From positions 1 to 39,756 of the forward strand of contig JAJYEK010000027.1 in the NCBI GenBank assembly GCA_021785795.1: 39,756 nt of DNA, in the 5' to 3' direction. A model generated the notes under the pieces. The model was not told where the DNA came from. It worked only from the letters and a program-made list of their open reading frames with translations, and did no database searches. Of the stretch, positions 29,149 to 39,140 are shown piece by piece. The position numbers and the translations under genes were made by a program. Position 1 is the stretch's first letter; each line of letters opens with the position of its first letter. The DNA is from Pseudomonadota bacterium (GTDB taxonomy: Bacteria; Pseudomonadota; Gammaproteobacteria; Acidiferrobacterales; UBA6901).

Positions 29149-29942
29149 GGTTCTTCGAGGTCGAGCGAACCCTGCGCCGCGATGGCGCCCGCAACCGTCG
29201 GTTTCCCCTTGAGCATCCACTCGAAGGCGACCCCGATCAGGGCGCCCACCACCGGTCCGATTACGTAGATCCAGGTGGTCTGCAGGTCGCCGCGCAGCAG
29301 GTCCGGCGCAAAGGAACGCACCGGGTTCATCGAGGCGCCGCTGACCGGCCCGGCCCACAGACCCGCGAGGGCGATATAGCCCCCCACGGCAATGGCGCCA
29401 TTGGTACCGATATTACGCGCCCCCGAGGCGGTCCCCAGTATCGTGTTCACCAGTCCGGCGGTCAGCACGATCTCCATGGCAAGCGCCTCGCCGGCACTCA
29501 CCCCCCTGCCGGGTACCGTGGCACCCAAGGCCCCGACCGCTCCGAATACGCCGTGCAGGAACAGGACCGCCGCGATCCCGCCGATTACCTGGGCCAGCAT
29601 ATACCCCGGCACGCGACGCCACGGAAAATTGCGGCGCACGGCGAAGGCCAGGGTTACGGCCGGATTGAGATGCGCGCCGCTCACCGTGCCCATGAAGTAG
29701 ATGATCGCCATCACCATGAGCCCGGGCGCGACTGCGACCGCTCCCCCGCTGAGCTCGCCGCCGCTGCGGGCGGCGACAATCCCGCCCCCCGCAGCGACCA
29801 GGACCAGCAGGAACGTCCCCCAGATCTCGGCAAACAGCCGCCGCCACTCGAGCGCCGGGTCGAGAAAGTCGGGGGACACCTGCTTGAGAACCATGCGCCG
29901 GCGCAGCGCCGCCCTTTTCTGCTCTTTGCGAATCGATGTCAT
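29130..29942 (-). CDS. Aquaporin / MIP-family channel
   Basis: 270 residues, six TM helices with two half-helices. The first pore motif is GAHLNPAVT. The second is GASMNPVRSFAPDLL, NPV rather than NPA, with the conserved Arg. The N-terminus before the first helix is long (about 35 residues) and basic (MTSIRKEQKRAALRRRMVLK). The NPV variant is seen in some MIPs, for example plant NIPs; whether it changes selectivity here is unknown. A good GGAGG site precedes the ATG. It converges on ettA. Confidence 0.92.
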   Translation of the reverse strand: MTSIRKEQKRAALRRRMVLKQVSPDFLDPALEWRRLFAEIWGTFLLVLVAAGGGIVAARSGGELSGGAVAVAPGLMVMAIIYFMGTVSGAHLNPAVTLAFAVRRNFPWRRVPGYMLAQVIGGIAAVLFLHGVFGAVGALGATVPGRGVSAGEALAMEIVLTAGLVNTILGTASGARNIGTNGAIAVGGYIALAGLWAGPVSGASMNPVRSFAPDLLRGDLQTTWIYVIGPVVGALIGVAFEWMLKGKPTVAGAIAAQGSLDLEEPRAPDR

Positions 29943-30009
29943 ACCTGCCTCCGGTCAGCCCTGACTTGCCCCACAACCTGTCCAGCACCCGCCATTGCGG
30001 CATGCGGCG

Positions 30010-30879
30010 CTATCTGGCGAGCCGCCTGCGTATCGACAGCAGTTCCCGCCTTCGTCGCGCACTGAACCGCGGATAGCTCATTTCCAGCGCGTCCAGCGTG
30101 TCGAGGACGATCCCGGAAATGATCAGCCGGGCGTTCTCCTTGTCGTCCGCGGGCACCACGTACCAGGGGGCATGGCGGGTGCTGGTCGCACCGAGGCAAT
30201 TCTCATAGGCCTGCATGTACTGCTTCCAGAATTTCCGTTCTTCGACGTCCGCAAGGCTGAATTTCCAGTTCTTTTCAGGATTGTCGATGCGTTCAAGGAG
30301 GCGCTTTCGCTGTTCTTCCTGGGACAGATGCAGGAAAAACTTGATGATCCGCGTTCCATTGTGGAACAGATGCCGCTCGAGATCCACGATCGAACGGTAG
30401 CGCCGCTGCCAGATGGTCCCGTCGTCGGTCAGCTCGGGCGGCAGACCCTCGCCCCGGAGAATCTCCGGATGCACGCGCACGATCAGCACCTCTTCGTAAT
30501 AGGACCGGTTGAAGATACCGATCCGACCGCGTTCCGGCAGGCACTGCGTCGTGCGCCACATGAAGTCGTGCTCCAGCTCGGTCGCGCTCGGATGCTTGAA
30601 ACTGAATACCTGACAGCCCTGGGGGTTCACGCCGGACATCACGTGCCGGATGGCGCTGTCTTTGCCGGCGGCGTCCATCGCCTGGAAAATCAGCAGCAGT
30701 GAATAGCGGTTGGACGCATACAGAAGCTGTTGGAGCGAGCTCAGCCTGGCGATGTCCGCATCCAGGTACTCCTGGTACTGTTCCTTCGACCGGTACGCCG
30801 GCCTTATGGCCGTCGGCCACGCATCGAGTTTGACGCGTGCGCCTTCCGGCACGCGGAACTTCTTCGGATTGATCTTCAT
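30010..30879 (-). CDS. Polyphosphate kinase 2 family protein
   Basis: 289 residues. Walker [21 protein letters not shown] and Walker B-like [18 protein letters not shown], then [12 protein letters not shown], and a lid region with several Arg/Lys ([20 protein letters not shown]). PPK2 enzymes use polyphosphate to phosphorylate nucleotides. The [10 protein letters not shown] and [15 protein letters not shown] blocks resemble the single-domain branch that acts on AMP and/or ADP; the class is inferred. The start has GGGAG seven bases upstream. It is tandem with the aquaporin gene, 67 bp upstream of it. Confidence 0.92.
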   Translation of the reverse strand: MKINPKKFRVPEGARVKLDAWPTAIRPAYRSKEQYQEYLDADIARLSSLQQLLYASNRYSLLLIFQAMDAAGKDSAIRHVMSGVNPQGCQVFSFKHPSATELEHDFMWRTTQCLPERGRIGIFNRSYYEEVLIVRVHPEILRGEGLPPELTDDGTIWQRRYRSIVDLERHLFHNGTRIIKFFLHLSQEEQRKRLLERIDNPEKNWKFSLADVEERKFWKQYMQAYENCLGATSTRHAPWYVVPADDKENARLIISGIVLDTLDALEMSYPRFSARRRRELLSIRRRLAR

Positions 30880-31381
30880 TCTGTCTCCCTCAGTGTCCTG
30901 ACCTGTGTGCCCTGATTGCCGCCGCCGGCCGTCGCGCCGCGCGGACCCCGCTCCGCCAGTTCCGGATGCATTCCGTCACACCGGCAACGCAGTCGGCCTT
31001 GTGGAGAACCGGTCCGGCCGCACCGTCCCCGCCCGGTCAGGCAATTATGCCGCCTCGCTGCATCATTGCGCGACACCTGCTGTCTGCCGCGCTCCCTCCA
31101 ACCCAGGCCCGCGGCCGGGGCATGCCCGGTTTTGCGGCAGCTCCGGGCCGCGCACTACTCCAAGCATTCTGCGAAATCCCGGCGGCCCAGCGCGAAGCCG
31201 CCGAATGGGTACCGAAATCCGCACGCCGGCGATTCGCCGGTATTCCGGCGCCGGTCCCGCCCCGCAAATCCCTGTGTGGCATGGGTGATCGGCACTTGTC
31301 TCGGCACGGTCACGGCCCGCGTGATGGCCGCGCCGCCCCGGGGGAGAGTAGAATCGGAAACTCGACCAGGTGCCCACGATC
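30880..31381. other. Intergenic region with no convincing gene
   Basis: About 500 bp between the divergent PPK2 and ABC exporter genes. Several overlapping open frames exist on both strands, but none has a family match, ribosome-binding site or hydrophobic pattern. The ABC gene has a TAGAAT-like hexamer near 31348, without a clear -35. Confidence 0.5.
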
Positions 31382-33205
31382 ATGCGCATCACCCATACCG
31401 GAAAGCCGCCTTCCAACCGCAACGACTGGAAGACGATCCGCACCCTCTTTCCCTATCTTTGGGAATTCCGCGGCCGCATCGCGCTGTCCATGATCTTCCT
31501 GATCCTGGCCAAGCTGTCGAACGTGGGCGTACCGTTGCTGCTTAAGCATATCATCGACTCCCTCAACCGCCCCCGGGCGGTTCTGGTGCTGCCGCTGTTC
31601 CTGCTCCTGGCCTATGGCGCCCTGCGCCTGGGCAACACGCTCTTTGCCGAACTGCGCGATGTGATCTTCGCCAAGGCGCTGCAGCGCTCCATTCGGCGCA
31701 TGGCGCTCCAGGTCTTCCGACATCTGCACGACCTGGCGCTGCGCTTTCACCTGGAACGCCAGACCGGCGGCGTTTCGCGCGACATCGAACGCGGCACGGC
31801 GGGCATCCGCTTCCTGCTGAACTTCATGCTGTTCAACATCCTGCCCACGCTGTTCGAAATGGGCCTGGTGATGGTGATCCTGCTGGTAAAGTACAATCCC
31901 TGGTTCTGTGGTGTGACGCTCATCACGCTCCTCGCCTACATTGTCTATACCCTGGCCATCACCGAGTGGCGCATGGTTTTCCGGCGCACGATGAACGAGA
32001 TGGACTCCAAGGCCAACACGCGCGCCGTGGACAGCCTGCTCAACTACGAGACCGTGAAGTATTTCGGGAACGAGGCCTACGAGGCACAGCGTTACGACAC
32101 GACGCTCGCCCACTGGGAAGGCGCAGCGGTGCGCAACCAGACATCGCTGTCGGTGCTCAACGTGGGACAGGGAGCGATCATCGCCACCGGCGTAACCGTG
32201 CTGATGATCATGGCCGCCAACGGGGTCGCGAAGGGGACGATGACGATCGGTGACCTCGTGCTGGTCAATTCCTTTCTCGTTCAGCTGTACATGCCGCTGC
32301 ACTTCCTCGGCTTCGTCTACCGCGAAATCCGTCACTCGCTGGCCGACATGGAGCGGATGTTCAGCCTGCTCGATCAGGCGCCCGAAGTGCGCGACAAGCC
32401 TGGCGCGCGCGCCCTCGAGGTCAGGAACGGCACGATCCGCTTCGAGCATGTCAATTTCGGCTACGATGCGCGCCGCCAGATCCTCTCGGACGTCGACTTT
32501 CAGGTTCCCGCCGGCCACAAGGTCGCGGTGGTGGGCGCCAGCGGCGCCGGCAAGTCGACGCTGGCGCGGCTGCTGTTCCGCTTCTACGACGTCGGCAGCG
32601 GCCGGATCCTCATCGACGACCAGGATATCCGCGATGTGACGCAGATCAGCGTACGCGCGGCGATCGGGATCGTGCCCCAGGATACCGTACTTTTCAACGA
32701 CACGATCTACTACAACATCGCCTACGGCCGTCCGGAAGCGACGCGCCAGGAAATCGTACAGGTCGCCCGGGCGGCGCACATCCACGACTTCATCGAGTCG
32801 CTGCCGGACGGGTATGAAACGGTCGTCGGCGAACGTGGCCTGAAGCTCTCCGGCGGCGAGAAACAGCGCGTGGCGATCGCGCGCACCCTGCTCAAGAATC
32901 CGCGCATCCTGATATTCGACGAGGCCACCTCGGCGCTCGATTCCAGGACCGAACGCGCAATCCAGGCGGAGCTTCAGGAGATCGCGCGCAACCACACGAC
33001 GCTGGTCGTCGCGCACCGCCTGTCTACGGTGATGGATGCCGACCAGATCCTGGTCATGGACCACGGACATATCGTCGAACGCGGCACCCACGGCGAGCTC
33101 ATCGTGCGCAACGGCCTGTACGCGCACCTGTGGGCACTGCAGCAGCAGGAGGACCGCGAAGCGCCGCTGCGGGCGGTGGGTGGGGGTCTGGCGCCGGCGC
33201 GCTGA
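31382..33205 (+). CDS. Atm1-type ABC exporter (ABCB7/HMT1 family)
   Basis: 607 residues, half-transporter: a six-helix membrane domain (about 25-310) fused to one ATPase domain. Walker A VGASGAGKST, Q-loop GIVPQDTVLFNDT, signature LSGGEKQRVAIAR, Walker B ILIFDEATSALD, H-loop VAHRLSTV. The membrane part has the Atm1 hallmarks LNYETVKYFGNEAYEAQRYD and RDIERGTAGI, which line the glutathione site in bacterial Atm1 homologues. Likely role: export of glutathione or metal-glutathione conjugates across the inner membrane. I chose the ATG at 31382 behind AGGTG; a GTG four codons earlier is possible. It converges with the following PAS-GGDEF-EAL gene. Confidence 0.92.
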   Translation: MRITHTGKPPSNRNDWKTIRTLFPYLWEFRGRIALSMIFLILAKLSNVGVPLLLKHIIDSLNRPRAVLVLPLFLLLAYGALRLGNTLFAELRDVIFAKALQRSIRRMALQVFRHLHDLALRFHLERQTGGVSRDIERGTAGIRFLLNFMLFNILPTLFEMGLVMVILLVKYNPWFCGVTLITLLAYIVYTLAITEWRMVFRRTMNEMDSKANTRAVDSLLNYETVKYFGNEAYEAQRYDTTLAHWEGAAVRNQTSLSVLNVGQGAIIATGVTVLMIMAANGVAKGTMTIGDLVLVNSFLVQLYMPLHFLGFVYREIRHSLADMERMFSLLDQAPEVRDKPGARALEVRNGTIRFEHVNFGYDARRQILSDVDFQVPAGHKVAVVGASGAGKSTLARLLFRFYDVGSGRILIDDQDIRDVTQISVRAAIGIVPQDTVLFNDTIYYNIAYGRPEATRQEIVQVARAAHIHDFIESLPDGYETVVGERGLKLSGGEKQRVAIARTLLKNPRILIFDEATSALDSRTERAIQAELQEIARNHTTLVVAHRLSTVMDADQILVMDHGHIVERGTHGELIVRNGLYAHLWALQQQEDREAPLRAVGGGLAPAR

Positions 33206-33236
33206 GGCCCGCCGGCCGATGGCCGAATCGGGTCAG

Positions 33237-35276
33237 CTAGGGCGGAAACTGCTCGAACAGGGCGCCGAGGTCCATCGGGCTGGCGAACAGGCTTCCCTGT
33301 CCCTCGTCGCAGCCGAGCTCCAGCAGGATGTCGCACTGCTCCTCGGTCTCCACCCCTTCGGCCGCGACTCGGATGTCGAGACTGTGGGCCATCTGGATGA
33401 TGGCCGCGACGAGCTTGCGGCTGACGGCGTCCTGCGCCAGGTTGCCGATGAGCCCGACGTCGATCTTTACCCGCTGCACGGCCAGTTGCTGGAGACAGGA
33501 CAGCCTGGAATAGCCGGTGCCGAAATCGTCGACCGCGATCTGCAGGCCGAGGCCGCGCAGATCCCGCAGTATCGCCTCCAGGGACTGTCCTCGGCTCATC
33601 AGGGTCGACTCGCTCAGTTCGAGCTCGAAACACTCCAGCCCGAGGCCGGTACCCTCCAGCGTCTGGATGATGTTCCGCGTCAGCCCGTCCCCGTCAAACA
33701 GCTGCGCGGCCGAGATATTGACCCCCAGACGCATGGGCCGGTGCCGGCACACGCCGGCCAGAGCCTTGGCGCCGGAGGCCACGGTCTCGAACACCCAGGT
33801 GCCGAATTCCGGCATCAGCCCGGATTCCTCGGCTAGGCGTATGAAGCGTGTCGGATCGACGTCGCCACGCTGGGGGTGGCGCCAGCGCGCCAGGGCTTCG
33901 AGACCGACCATCTGCCGGTCCTCGAGCCGCACCTGCGGCTGCCAGACCATATACAGTCCGTCACCGCGCAGACTCGAGCGCAGGGCATTTTCCATCGCCA
34001 GGCGTTCCGAGACCTGCACGTTCAGTTCGCTGGTGAAGAAGCAGTACCGGTTGCGGCCCTCCTGCTTGGCACGGTACATGGCCGCGTCCGCGTTCTTCAG
34101 CAGCGCGTCGATGTCCCCTCCGTCGTTCGGATAGCGCGCAATCCCGATGCTCGTGGTGAGAAACACCTTGCGCCCTTCCACATCCAGCGGAGACTCGCTC
34201 GATTGGACGATCTTGGACGCGATGGCTGCGACATCCCGCTCCGAACTGGCTTCGGTCAGAAGCACCGTAAACTCATCACCGCCCAGGCGGGACACGGTAT
34301 CCGACTCCCGCACCACCTGCCCCAGCCGGAAGGCGACCGCCTGCAGCAGCTTGTCTCCGAAGCTGTGCCCGAAACTGTCGTTGATCTGCTTGAACCGGTC
34401 GAAGTCGATGAACAGGATCGCGAACCCGATGCCGTCACGCTTGGCATGCACGATCGCCTGCCCGATCCGGTCATAGAAAAGCTGCCGATTGGGCAGACCG
34501 GTCAGGGCATCGTAGTAGGCCAGCTGATGGAGCTGGCGCTGGAGGTGGTGCTGGCTGCTGATGTCCGCGAATATGCCCACGTAATTCGTGACCGTTCCGG
34601 TATCGTCGCGTACCGCATTGATGCGCAGCCATTCCGGATAGATCTCCCCGTTCTTGCGCCGGTTCCAGATTTCCCCGCTCCACGCCCCGGCCTCCTGCAG
34701 CGACTGCCACATCGATTGGTAGAAATCCCGGTCGTGATGACCCGAGCTGAGCAGGCTGGGCCGGTGCCCCGCTACATCCTCCAGCGCGTAGCCGGTCGTC
34801 TGCGTAAAGGCGCGGTTCACAAGGATGATGTTGGCAGAGGCATCGGTCACCACGATCCCGTCACTGGTGTTGTCGAACACCGTCGCGGCAATGTCGTGAT
34901 GCCGCAACACGTCCCCGATCTGGGCAACCAGGGCGGCCAGCAGCGACACGCCCGACACCGCACCCTGGAACCGGCTTTCCCCATCGACCAGCGGAATGTA
35001 CTCCTCGCGGGTTTTTCCGATGTACTCGAGCGCCTGGTCCAGGCGGGCAGTGTTGGACAGGGGCTCGATGCGCCTCAGCGCCGCGAGATCGGCAAAAGGG
35101 ATTTCCGGCGTCAGGGCCGCATGACTTTCCGCAACCAGGCCGAGATAGTGATTTCCGTGGAATACCACAAAAACCACGGTCGCGTCGTCGCTGGTCGCGG
35201 CATCGCGATAGCATTGTTCGGCCGAGACGTGCCGTGCGCGCAGATAGGGTAAGTCTGAAACGGTGAAACGCGTCAT
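33237..35276 (-). CDS. CBS-like/PAS-GGDEF-EAL cyclic-di-GMP enzyme
   Basis: 679 residues. Residues about 1-115 look like a CBS-domain pair (EYIPLVDGESRFQGAVSGVS). PAS about 130-245, then GGDEF (RLGGDEF, 332-336) with an RxxD inhibitory site RESD five residues before it, then EAL (LEALARW, 461-463) with DDFGTGYS and EGVETEEQ. All key active-site motifs look intact, so it may both make and break c-di-GMP. The C-terminal block reads EGQGSLFASPMD instead of the usual QGYLFxRP. The start at 35276 has a CGGAG site; an upstream frame reaches 35399. Confidence 0.92.
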   Translation of the reverse strand: MTRFTVSDLPYLRARHVSAEQCYRDAATSDDATVVFVVFHGNHYLGLVAESHAALTPEIPFADLAALRRIEPLSNTARLDQALEYIGKTREEYIPLVDGESRFQGAVSGVSLLAALVAQIGDVLRHHDIAATVFDNTSDGIVVTDASANIILVNRAFTQTTGYALEDVAGHRPSLLSSGHHDRDFYQSMWQSLQEAGAWSGEIWNRRKNGEIYPEWLRINAVRDDTGTVTNYVGIFADISSQHHLQRQLHQLAYYDALTGLPNRQLFYDRIGQAIVHAKRDGIGFAILFIDFDRFKQINDSFGHSFGDKLLQAVAFRLGQVVRESDTVSRLGGDEFTVLLTEASSERDVAAIASKIVQSSESPLDVEGRKVFLTTSIGIARYPNDGGDIDALLKNADAAMYRAKQEGRNRYCFFTSELNVQVSERLAMENALRSSLRGDGLYMVWQPQVRLEDRQMVGLEALARWRHPQRGDVDPTRFIRLAEESGLMPEFGTWVFETVASGAKALAGVCRHRPMRLGVNISAAQLFDGDGLTRNIIQTLEGTGLGLECFELELSESTLMSRGQSLEAILRDLRGLGLQIAVDDFGTGYSRLSCLQQLAVQRVKIDVGLIGNLAQDAVSRKLVAAIIQMAHSLDIRVAAEGVETEEQCDILLELGCDEGQGSLFASPMDLGALFEQFPP

Positions 35277-36097
35277 GGACTGCAATGCTCCGTTGAGGCA
35301 TCGGCTCCTCCGGCGCACCGGCCGGCGGATTCCAGCAGCGTCGCCAGCGCCGCACATTCCGGCGTCCTCCGGACGATACCCGGCCGCGTACACCCGCAAG
35401 CGGCTGCGCGTGGCGCTGGCGCTGAAATGGATTCCGGCGCGATTGATCGATCTGGAGCCATGTTTTCCTGTATATCCGAGCCTTTTGCTAAACCAACGTC
35501 AAGTACCTGCAGGCCTCCCGAAGGTGGTTATGCAAGATCGATGCCGGACAACCGCCATCGGCGGATGGCCCGGCCACGGGCCATCCGGACGGGTCTGTCA
35601 CAGGACATTCAGGGCCAGTCCGGCCGGGGTCAATGTCCCTACGGTAGGAGCGGGAACAATATCAGGAACCATACGCGCCTTGGCCGCCCTCGAAAGAACT
35701 CCGTCCGCGTCTGCGGATATCGGCCGCACGGATGCCGCAGTATTCCTAAAAAAATTGGCAGTGCAAGAGCGCATATTGCGGCAGACCGCCGCAGCACGGC
35801 ACCCGGCTTGGAGCCATCGGGAGCGGGCGCCATTGAGATTTCCCGAAAACATGAGCCACGTCGCCGGCAGACCAGTCTGCCCCGGGGGCCACATCATTAC
35901 AGCACAGTCCGCCCGGATTGCCAGGCACTGCGAGACGCGGCATAAGCGTGACACCGCATACGCGCACAAGTTCGCCACGGGACGATGCGGCCCGGTTGCC
36001 GGCACCGGAACAGCAAACGCCCTCCCCCGATCCCCGGTTTCCGCAGGCCGGCCAGACCTCCCCCACCCCGGGAAACGGCCTTCCCGAGGACGCTCCT
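35277..36097. other. About 820 bp without a convincing gene
   Basis: No frame shows family features or a ribosome-binding site. It contains one strong hairpin (35562-35587), a mixture of AT-richer stretches (35720-35760) and nothing else I can name. It may hold a promoter, a small RNA or decayed sequence. Confidence 0.5.
35562..35587. other. Isolated strong hairpin in a gene-free stretch
   Basis: CGGATGGCCCG, loop GCCA, CGGGCCATCCG: an 11-bp perfect stem. It is about 290 bp from the nearest gene. No U-tract follows on either strand. It could be a folded RNA element or a protein-binding palindrome. Confidence 0.55.
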
Positions 36098-36292
36098 TCA
36101 GTGCGCCGCGATGTAGAGGGTCAACAGCACCAGCAGCACCGTTATCGCCTGTAACGCGACCCGCGTGCTCATCAGCTGAACCTCGTGCTTGCGGTCAAAG
36201 ACACCGCCATGTCCCATCGACGTGATTCCGGTTGCCAGGGTTGCCAGGGTCGCCAGCATCCCCAGCATGATGAGCAATGTCATAATCGCCAT
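36098..36292 (-). CDS. HIG1-domain-like small twin-TM protein
   Basis: 64 residues: TM1 MTLLIMLGMLATLATLATGI, loop TSMGHGGVFDRKHEVQLMST, TM2 VALQAITVLLVLLTLYIAAH. The loop GGxxDRxHxxxLMxxRVxLQ fits the HIG1_N domain, known from mitochondrial hypoxia-induced and respiratory supercomplex factors; bacterial members accompany cytochrome oxidases. Strong AGGAGGA precedes the ATG. An FNR-type box with a -10-like sequence lies about 100-130 bp upstream, consistent with a low-oxygen function. It is not adjacent to any oxidase gene here. Confidence 0.75.
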   Translation of the reverse strand: MAIMTLLIMLGMLATLATLATGITSMGHGGVFDRKHEVQLMSTRVALQAITVLLVLLTLYIAAH

Positions 36293-36385
36293 GGCCGTTC
36301 CTCCTGTCTGTTATCGCCACCGTTCATGTCCCTGCCGCTTGCCCGGACGCGGCCGCTGAACATGGAACGGCATCACCTGCCTTAA

Positions 36386-36426
36386 AAGGTAGGCCGCCAC
36401 GGAGAATTCACATTGACATGGGTCAA
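36386..36426 (-). promoter_or_regulatory. FNR/ANR/DNR-type promoter of the HIG1-like gene
   Basis: TTGAC-ATGG-GTCAA at 36413-36426, a perfect 5-4-5 repeat. On the minus strand TACCTT (36386-36391, TAnnnT) follows after 21 bp, putting the box near -40.5. It matches the groEL box at 15197-15210 in both arms. Confidence 0.6.
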
Positions 36427-36495
36427 GCAGCGGCGATTTAGCGGCGGCCGGCACAAAGAATGGTTTACCACAACAGATCCCGCTGCACCGCAGGC

Positions 36496-37833
36496 TCAGC
36501 CGGCCCGGACCCCGTCTCGCGAGGCCAGCGCAAGCCGCACCGTCGCGCGCAGTCCCTGGCCGCTGCGTCCGGCAGCGAGTTCGATGCGCCCGCCGTGGCG
36601 CTCGACGATGTTTTTCACGATCGCCAGACCAAGCCCGCTTCCCGGCGTCTGGGTACCGGGTTCACGGTAAAACCGGTCAAACACCCGCGACAGATGTTCC
36701 GGGGCAATGCCGGGGCCGCTGTCTTCGACTTCCAGAAGGGCCTGCCCGCCGGCGACACGGACGCTGAGATCGATGCGTCCCCCGGCCGGGGTATAGCGGA
36801 TCGCGTTGTCCACCAGATTGCCCAGCATCACCCGCAGGCCCTCGGCGTCGACATCCACCCTGGCCGGCTCGAGGCGCACGATGCCGAGATCCACCCCCTT
36901 GTCGACGGCCATGGCCGCATAGTCGGACACCACCGCACGCGCGAGCTCATCGGCCGGCGCGGCTCCGGCTGTCGCCGCAACCGCCGGCGGCTCGGCGCGC
37001 GCGAGCGCGAGCAGCTGGCGCACCAGATGGATGGCGCGGCCTATGCCGGACCGCAGCTCCGCCATTGCCCGGTCGCGCTCCTCCGCGGAATCGGCACGCT
37101 CCACGAGCTGCAGCTGCAGCTGGATGGCGGTAAGCGGCGTGCGCAGCTCGTGGGCGGCATCAGCGGTGAACTGGCTCTGGGTCTCCATGGCCGCGGACAG
37201 GCGCGCGAGCAGGTCATTGACGGCCGTGACCATGGGCACGACCTCGGTCGGCAGATGCTCCGCGCCGAGCGGCGTCATCACCGCCGGGGTGCGTGCGGCA
37301 AGCGCGTCACCGATCTGCCGCAGCGGGCGCAATCCGCGTCCGACGCTCACCCAGATCACCACACCGAGAAACGGCAGCAGCACCAGCACCGGCACCAGGG
37401 TACGCACGGCCATGGCCGCCGCCATCTCCGTGCGCGCGGTCATCGGCTGCGCGGCCTGGATCGTGAGTCCGTGCCAGCGGCTCTGGTAGGTGCGCCAGAC
37501 ACCGCCGCGCCATCGGTGCATTGCGTACCCCTGCGCCACAAAACGCGGCAGCACAACCTGCGGATGACTCTGGTAGATGAGCCTTCCGTGCCGGTCCCAG
37601 ATCTCGGTGACGAAATCCGTTTCCTCGGCACGGTCTTCGGCATCGCCACGGCTCACGAGTGGCGCGACCCCCGGTCGGTGCTCGAGCGAGAGCACCATCT
37701 GTTGAAGCTGATAGTCGAACAGGTCATTCACGTCCTCACGCGTTTCGAAATAGGTCAATCCGCTGGCGACAACCCCGGCGAGCGCCAGCGCTGACAGCAT
37801 CCATACCAGCAGCCTGCGGCGGATCGAATTCAC
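36496..37833 (-). CDS. Sensor histidine kinase (QseC/PmrB-like)
   Basis: 445 residues. TM1 about 8-27, periplasmic domain 28-138, TM2 about 142-163, HAMP, then phospho-acceptor His228 in [14 protein letters not shown]-box [14 protein letters not shown]1 [10 protein letters not shown]-box FDRFYRE and G2 [13 protein letters not shown]. The periplasmic region is short and contains [18 protein letters not shown], as in QseC-type kinases. Its start overlaps the response regulator stop by 4 bp. The signal is unknown; metals, cations or envelope stress would fit the family. Confidence 0.93.
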   Translation of the reverse strand: MNSIRRRLLVWMLSALALAGVVASGLTYFETREDVNDLFDYQLQQMVLSLEHRPGVAPLVSRGDAEDRAEETDFVTEIWDRHGRLIYQSHPQVVLPRFVAQGYAMHRWRGGVWRTYQSRWHGLTIQAAQPMTARTEMAAAMAVRTLVPVLVLLPFLGVVIWVSVGRGLRPLRQIGDALAARTPAVMTPLGAEHLPTEVVPMVTAVNDLLARLSAAMETQSQFTADAAHELRTPLTAIQLQLQLVERADSAEERDRAMAELRSGIGRAIHLVRQLLALARAEPPAVAATAGAAPADELARAVVSDYAAMAVDKGVDLGIVRLEPARVDVDAEGLRVMLGNLVDNAIRYTPAGGRIDLSVRVAGGQALLEVEDSGPGIAPEHLSRVFDRFYREPGTQTPGSGLGLAIVKNIVERHGGRIELAAGRSGQGLRATVRLALASRDGVRAG

Positions 37834-38492
37834 GGGCGCCTCGGCACCATGTACCCGACACCGCGCACGGTGCGAATGAAGGGAGTCCCGAGCTTCTTGC
37901 GCAGATTATGAACATGCACCTCCACGGTGTTGCTCTCCACCTCCTCGCCCCAGCCGTACAGCCGCTCTTCCAGCCGGCTGCGCGACAGCACCGCGCCCGG
38001 CTTTTCCAGGAGCGCGGCGAGAAGCGCAAACTCGCGCGCCGAAAGCGTGAGATCCCGGCCCCGGAAGACCGCCTCGTGCGTGGCCGGATTCAGCCGCAGG
38101 TCCCCGTGACTAATCTCTGGCTCGATGCGGCCCGACTGGCGCCGCAGCAGCGCGCGCACGCGCGCGCCCAATTCATCGAGGTCGAACGGCTTCACGAGGT
38201 AATCGTCTGCCCCGGTATCGAGCCCGCGCACCCGGTCCGCCACCGCGTCGCGCGCGGTGAGCACCAGCACCGGGATCCGGCTTGCGCCGGAGCGCAGTTC
38301 CCGCAGCAGATCCAGGCCCGACTTGCGAGGCAAGGCGAGGTCGAGCAGCAGCAGATCGTAATTGCCGGAATTGAGCGCCGGTTCGGCCGACTCGGCGTCG
38401 TTCACCCAATCCACGGTGAATCCATCGCGCCTGAGGCCGCGACGGACGCTTTCTCCGATCATGGGGTCGTCTTCCACCAGCAGCAGGCGCAT
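37830..38492 (-). CDS. OmpR/PhoB-family response regulator (QseB/PmrA-like)
   Basis: 220 residues. Receiver domain with Asp51 phospho-acceptor ([13 protein letters not shown]), acidic pocket ED8/D9, Thr79 and Lys101 (YLVKPFD). C-terminal winged helix: [43 protein letters not shown]. It is the first gene of a two-gene operon with the kinase (ATGA-type overlap). The start at 38492 matches the family; the longer frame is not supported. Its promoter should lie in the gene-free region upstream. Confidence 0.94.
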   Translation of the reverse strand: MRLLLVEDDPMIGESVRRGLRRDGFTVDWVNDAESAEPALNSGNYDLLLLDLALPRKSGLDLLRELRSGASRIPVLVLTARDAVADRVRGLDTGADDYLVKPFDLDELGARVRALLRRQSGRIEPEISHGDLRLNPATHEAVFRGRDLTLSAREFALLAALLEKPGAVLSRSRLEERLYGWGEEVESNTVEVHVHNLRKKLGTPFIRTVRGVGYMVPRRP

Positions 38493-39140
38493 CGATTGGA
38501 TCCTCAGGCATACCACGCGGCACCGGCCCGCGCATCTAGGCCGGACCGGACCCCGACACGGATTGCGCCCGGCACACGGGGATGCGGCCATTCCGGTGAT
38601 TCGGGCAGACAGTGCGGGACCAGACAGCGAAGTACCGGCGCCGGCCACGCCGGCGCTCAGTCTTGCTGATCATACCATCCGCGGCCACGCACCGGAACGA
38701 ACGGTGCAGCCGGGGCGGTGCTCGGTGCGCCTCGCTGCGGACCTCACCGGTCGCAACAGCACGGGGCGGCAGGGCCGAAATGGCGGCCACGGTAGCCATG
38801 GCAACGGGGCGCATGCGGTTCTTTCCGGCCTCGATCAGCGCGGCCTGTGCACGGCGATGCTCTCGTGTTCCGAAAAGCAGAAAATCCCGGCCCCGGTGAC
38901 GATGCCGATGATCATCGGCATGCCTTTATCACGGAAATAGTGAACTCGATACGCGTCACCCCGGTCCGAAGAACACCGCGGACACTGCCGTGCGTCCTCC
39001 CGGAAGGTGACGGCCCGCTGTCCGTACTGGCCGCCGGGCGCCCGCAGGCGGCAGGCCGAGCCGGCGCGTCCGCGAGGCAGTGAGCCAGGGCAATCTCCAG
39101 TGCCGGCCGATGGAGCCGGTGGCCAGTCGTGGCCGCGGCT
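38493..39140. other. About 650 bp without a convincing gene
   Basis: Between the response regulator and the RND pump, same strand. No frame has family support. It contains a 20-bp perfect palindrome at 38902-38921. Confidence 0.5.
38902..38921. promoter_or_regulatory. 20-bp perfect palindrome
   Basis: Two 10-bp arms (ATGCCGATGA and its reverse complement) with no spacer, followed by CCTTTATC on the plus strand. It may be a dimeric-regulator operator. It is about 410 bp upstream of the response regulator and 220 bp past the RND stop. Confidence 0.4.

Noticed and set aside
31310..33127. 605-codon minus-strand frame opposite the Atm1-like gene
   Set aside because: Shadow of the transporter gene; no family features.
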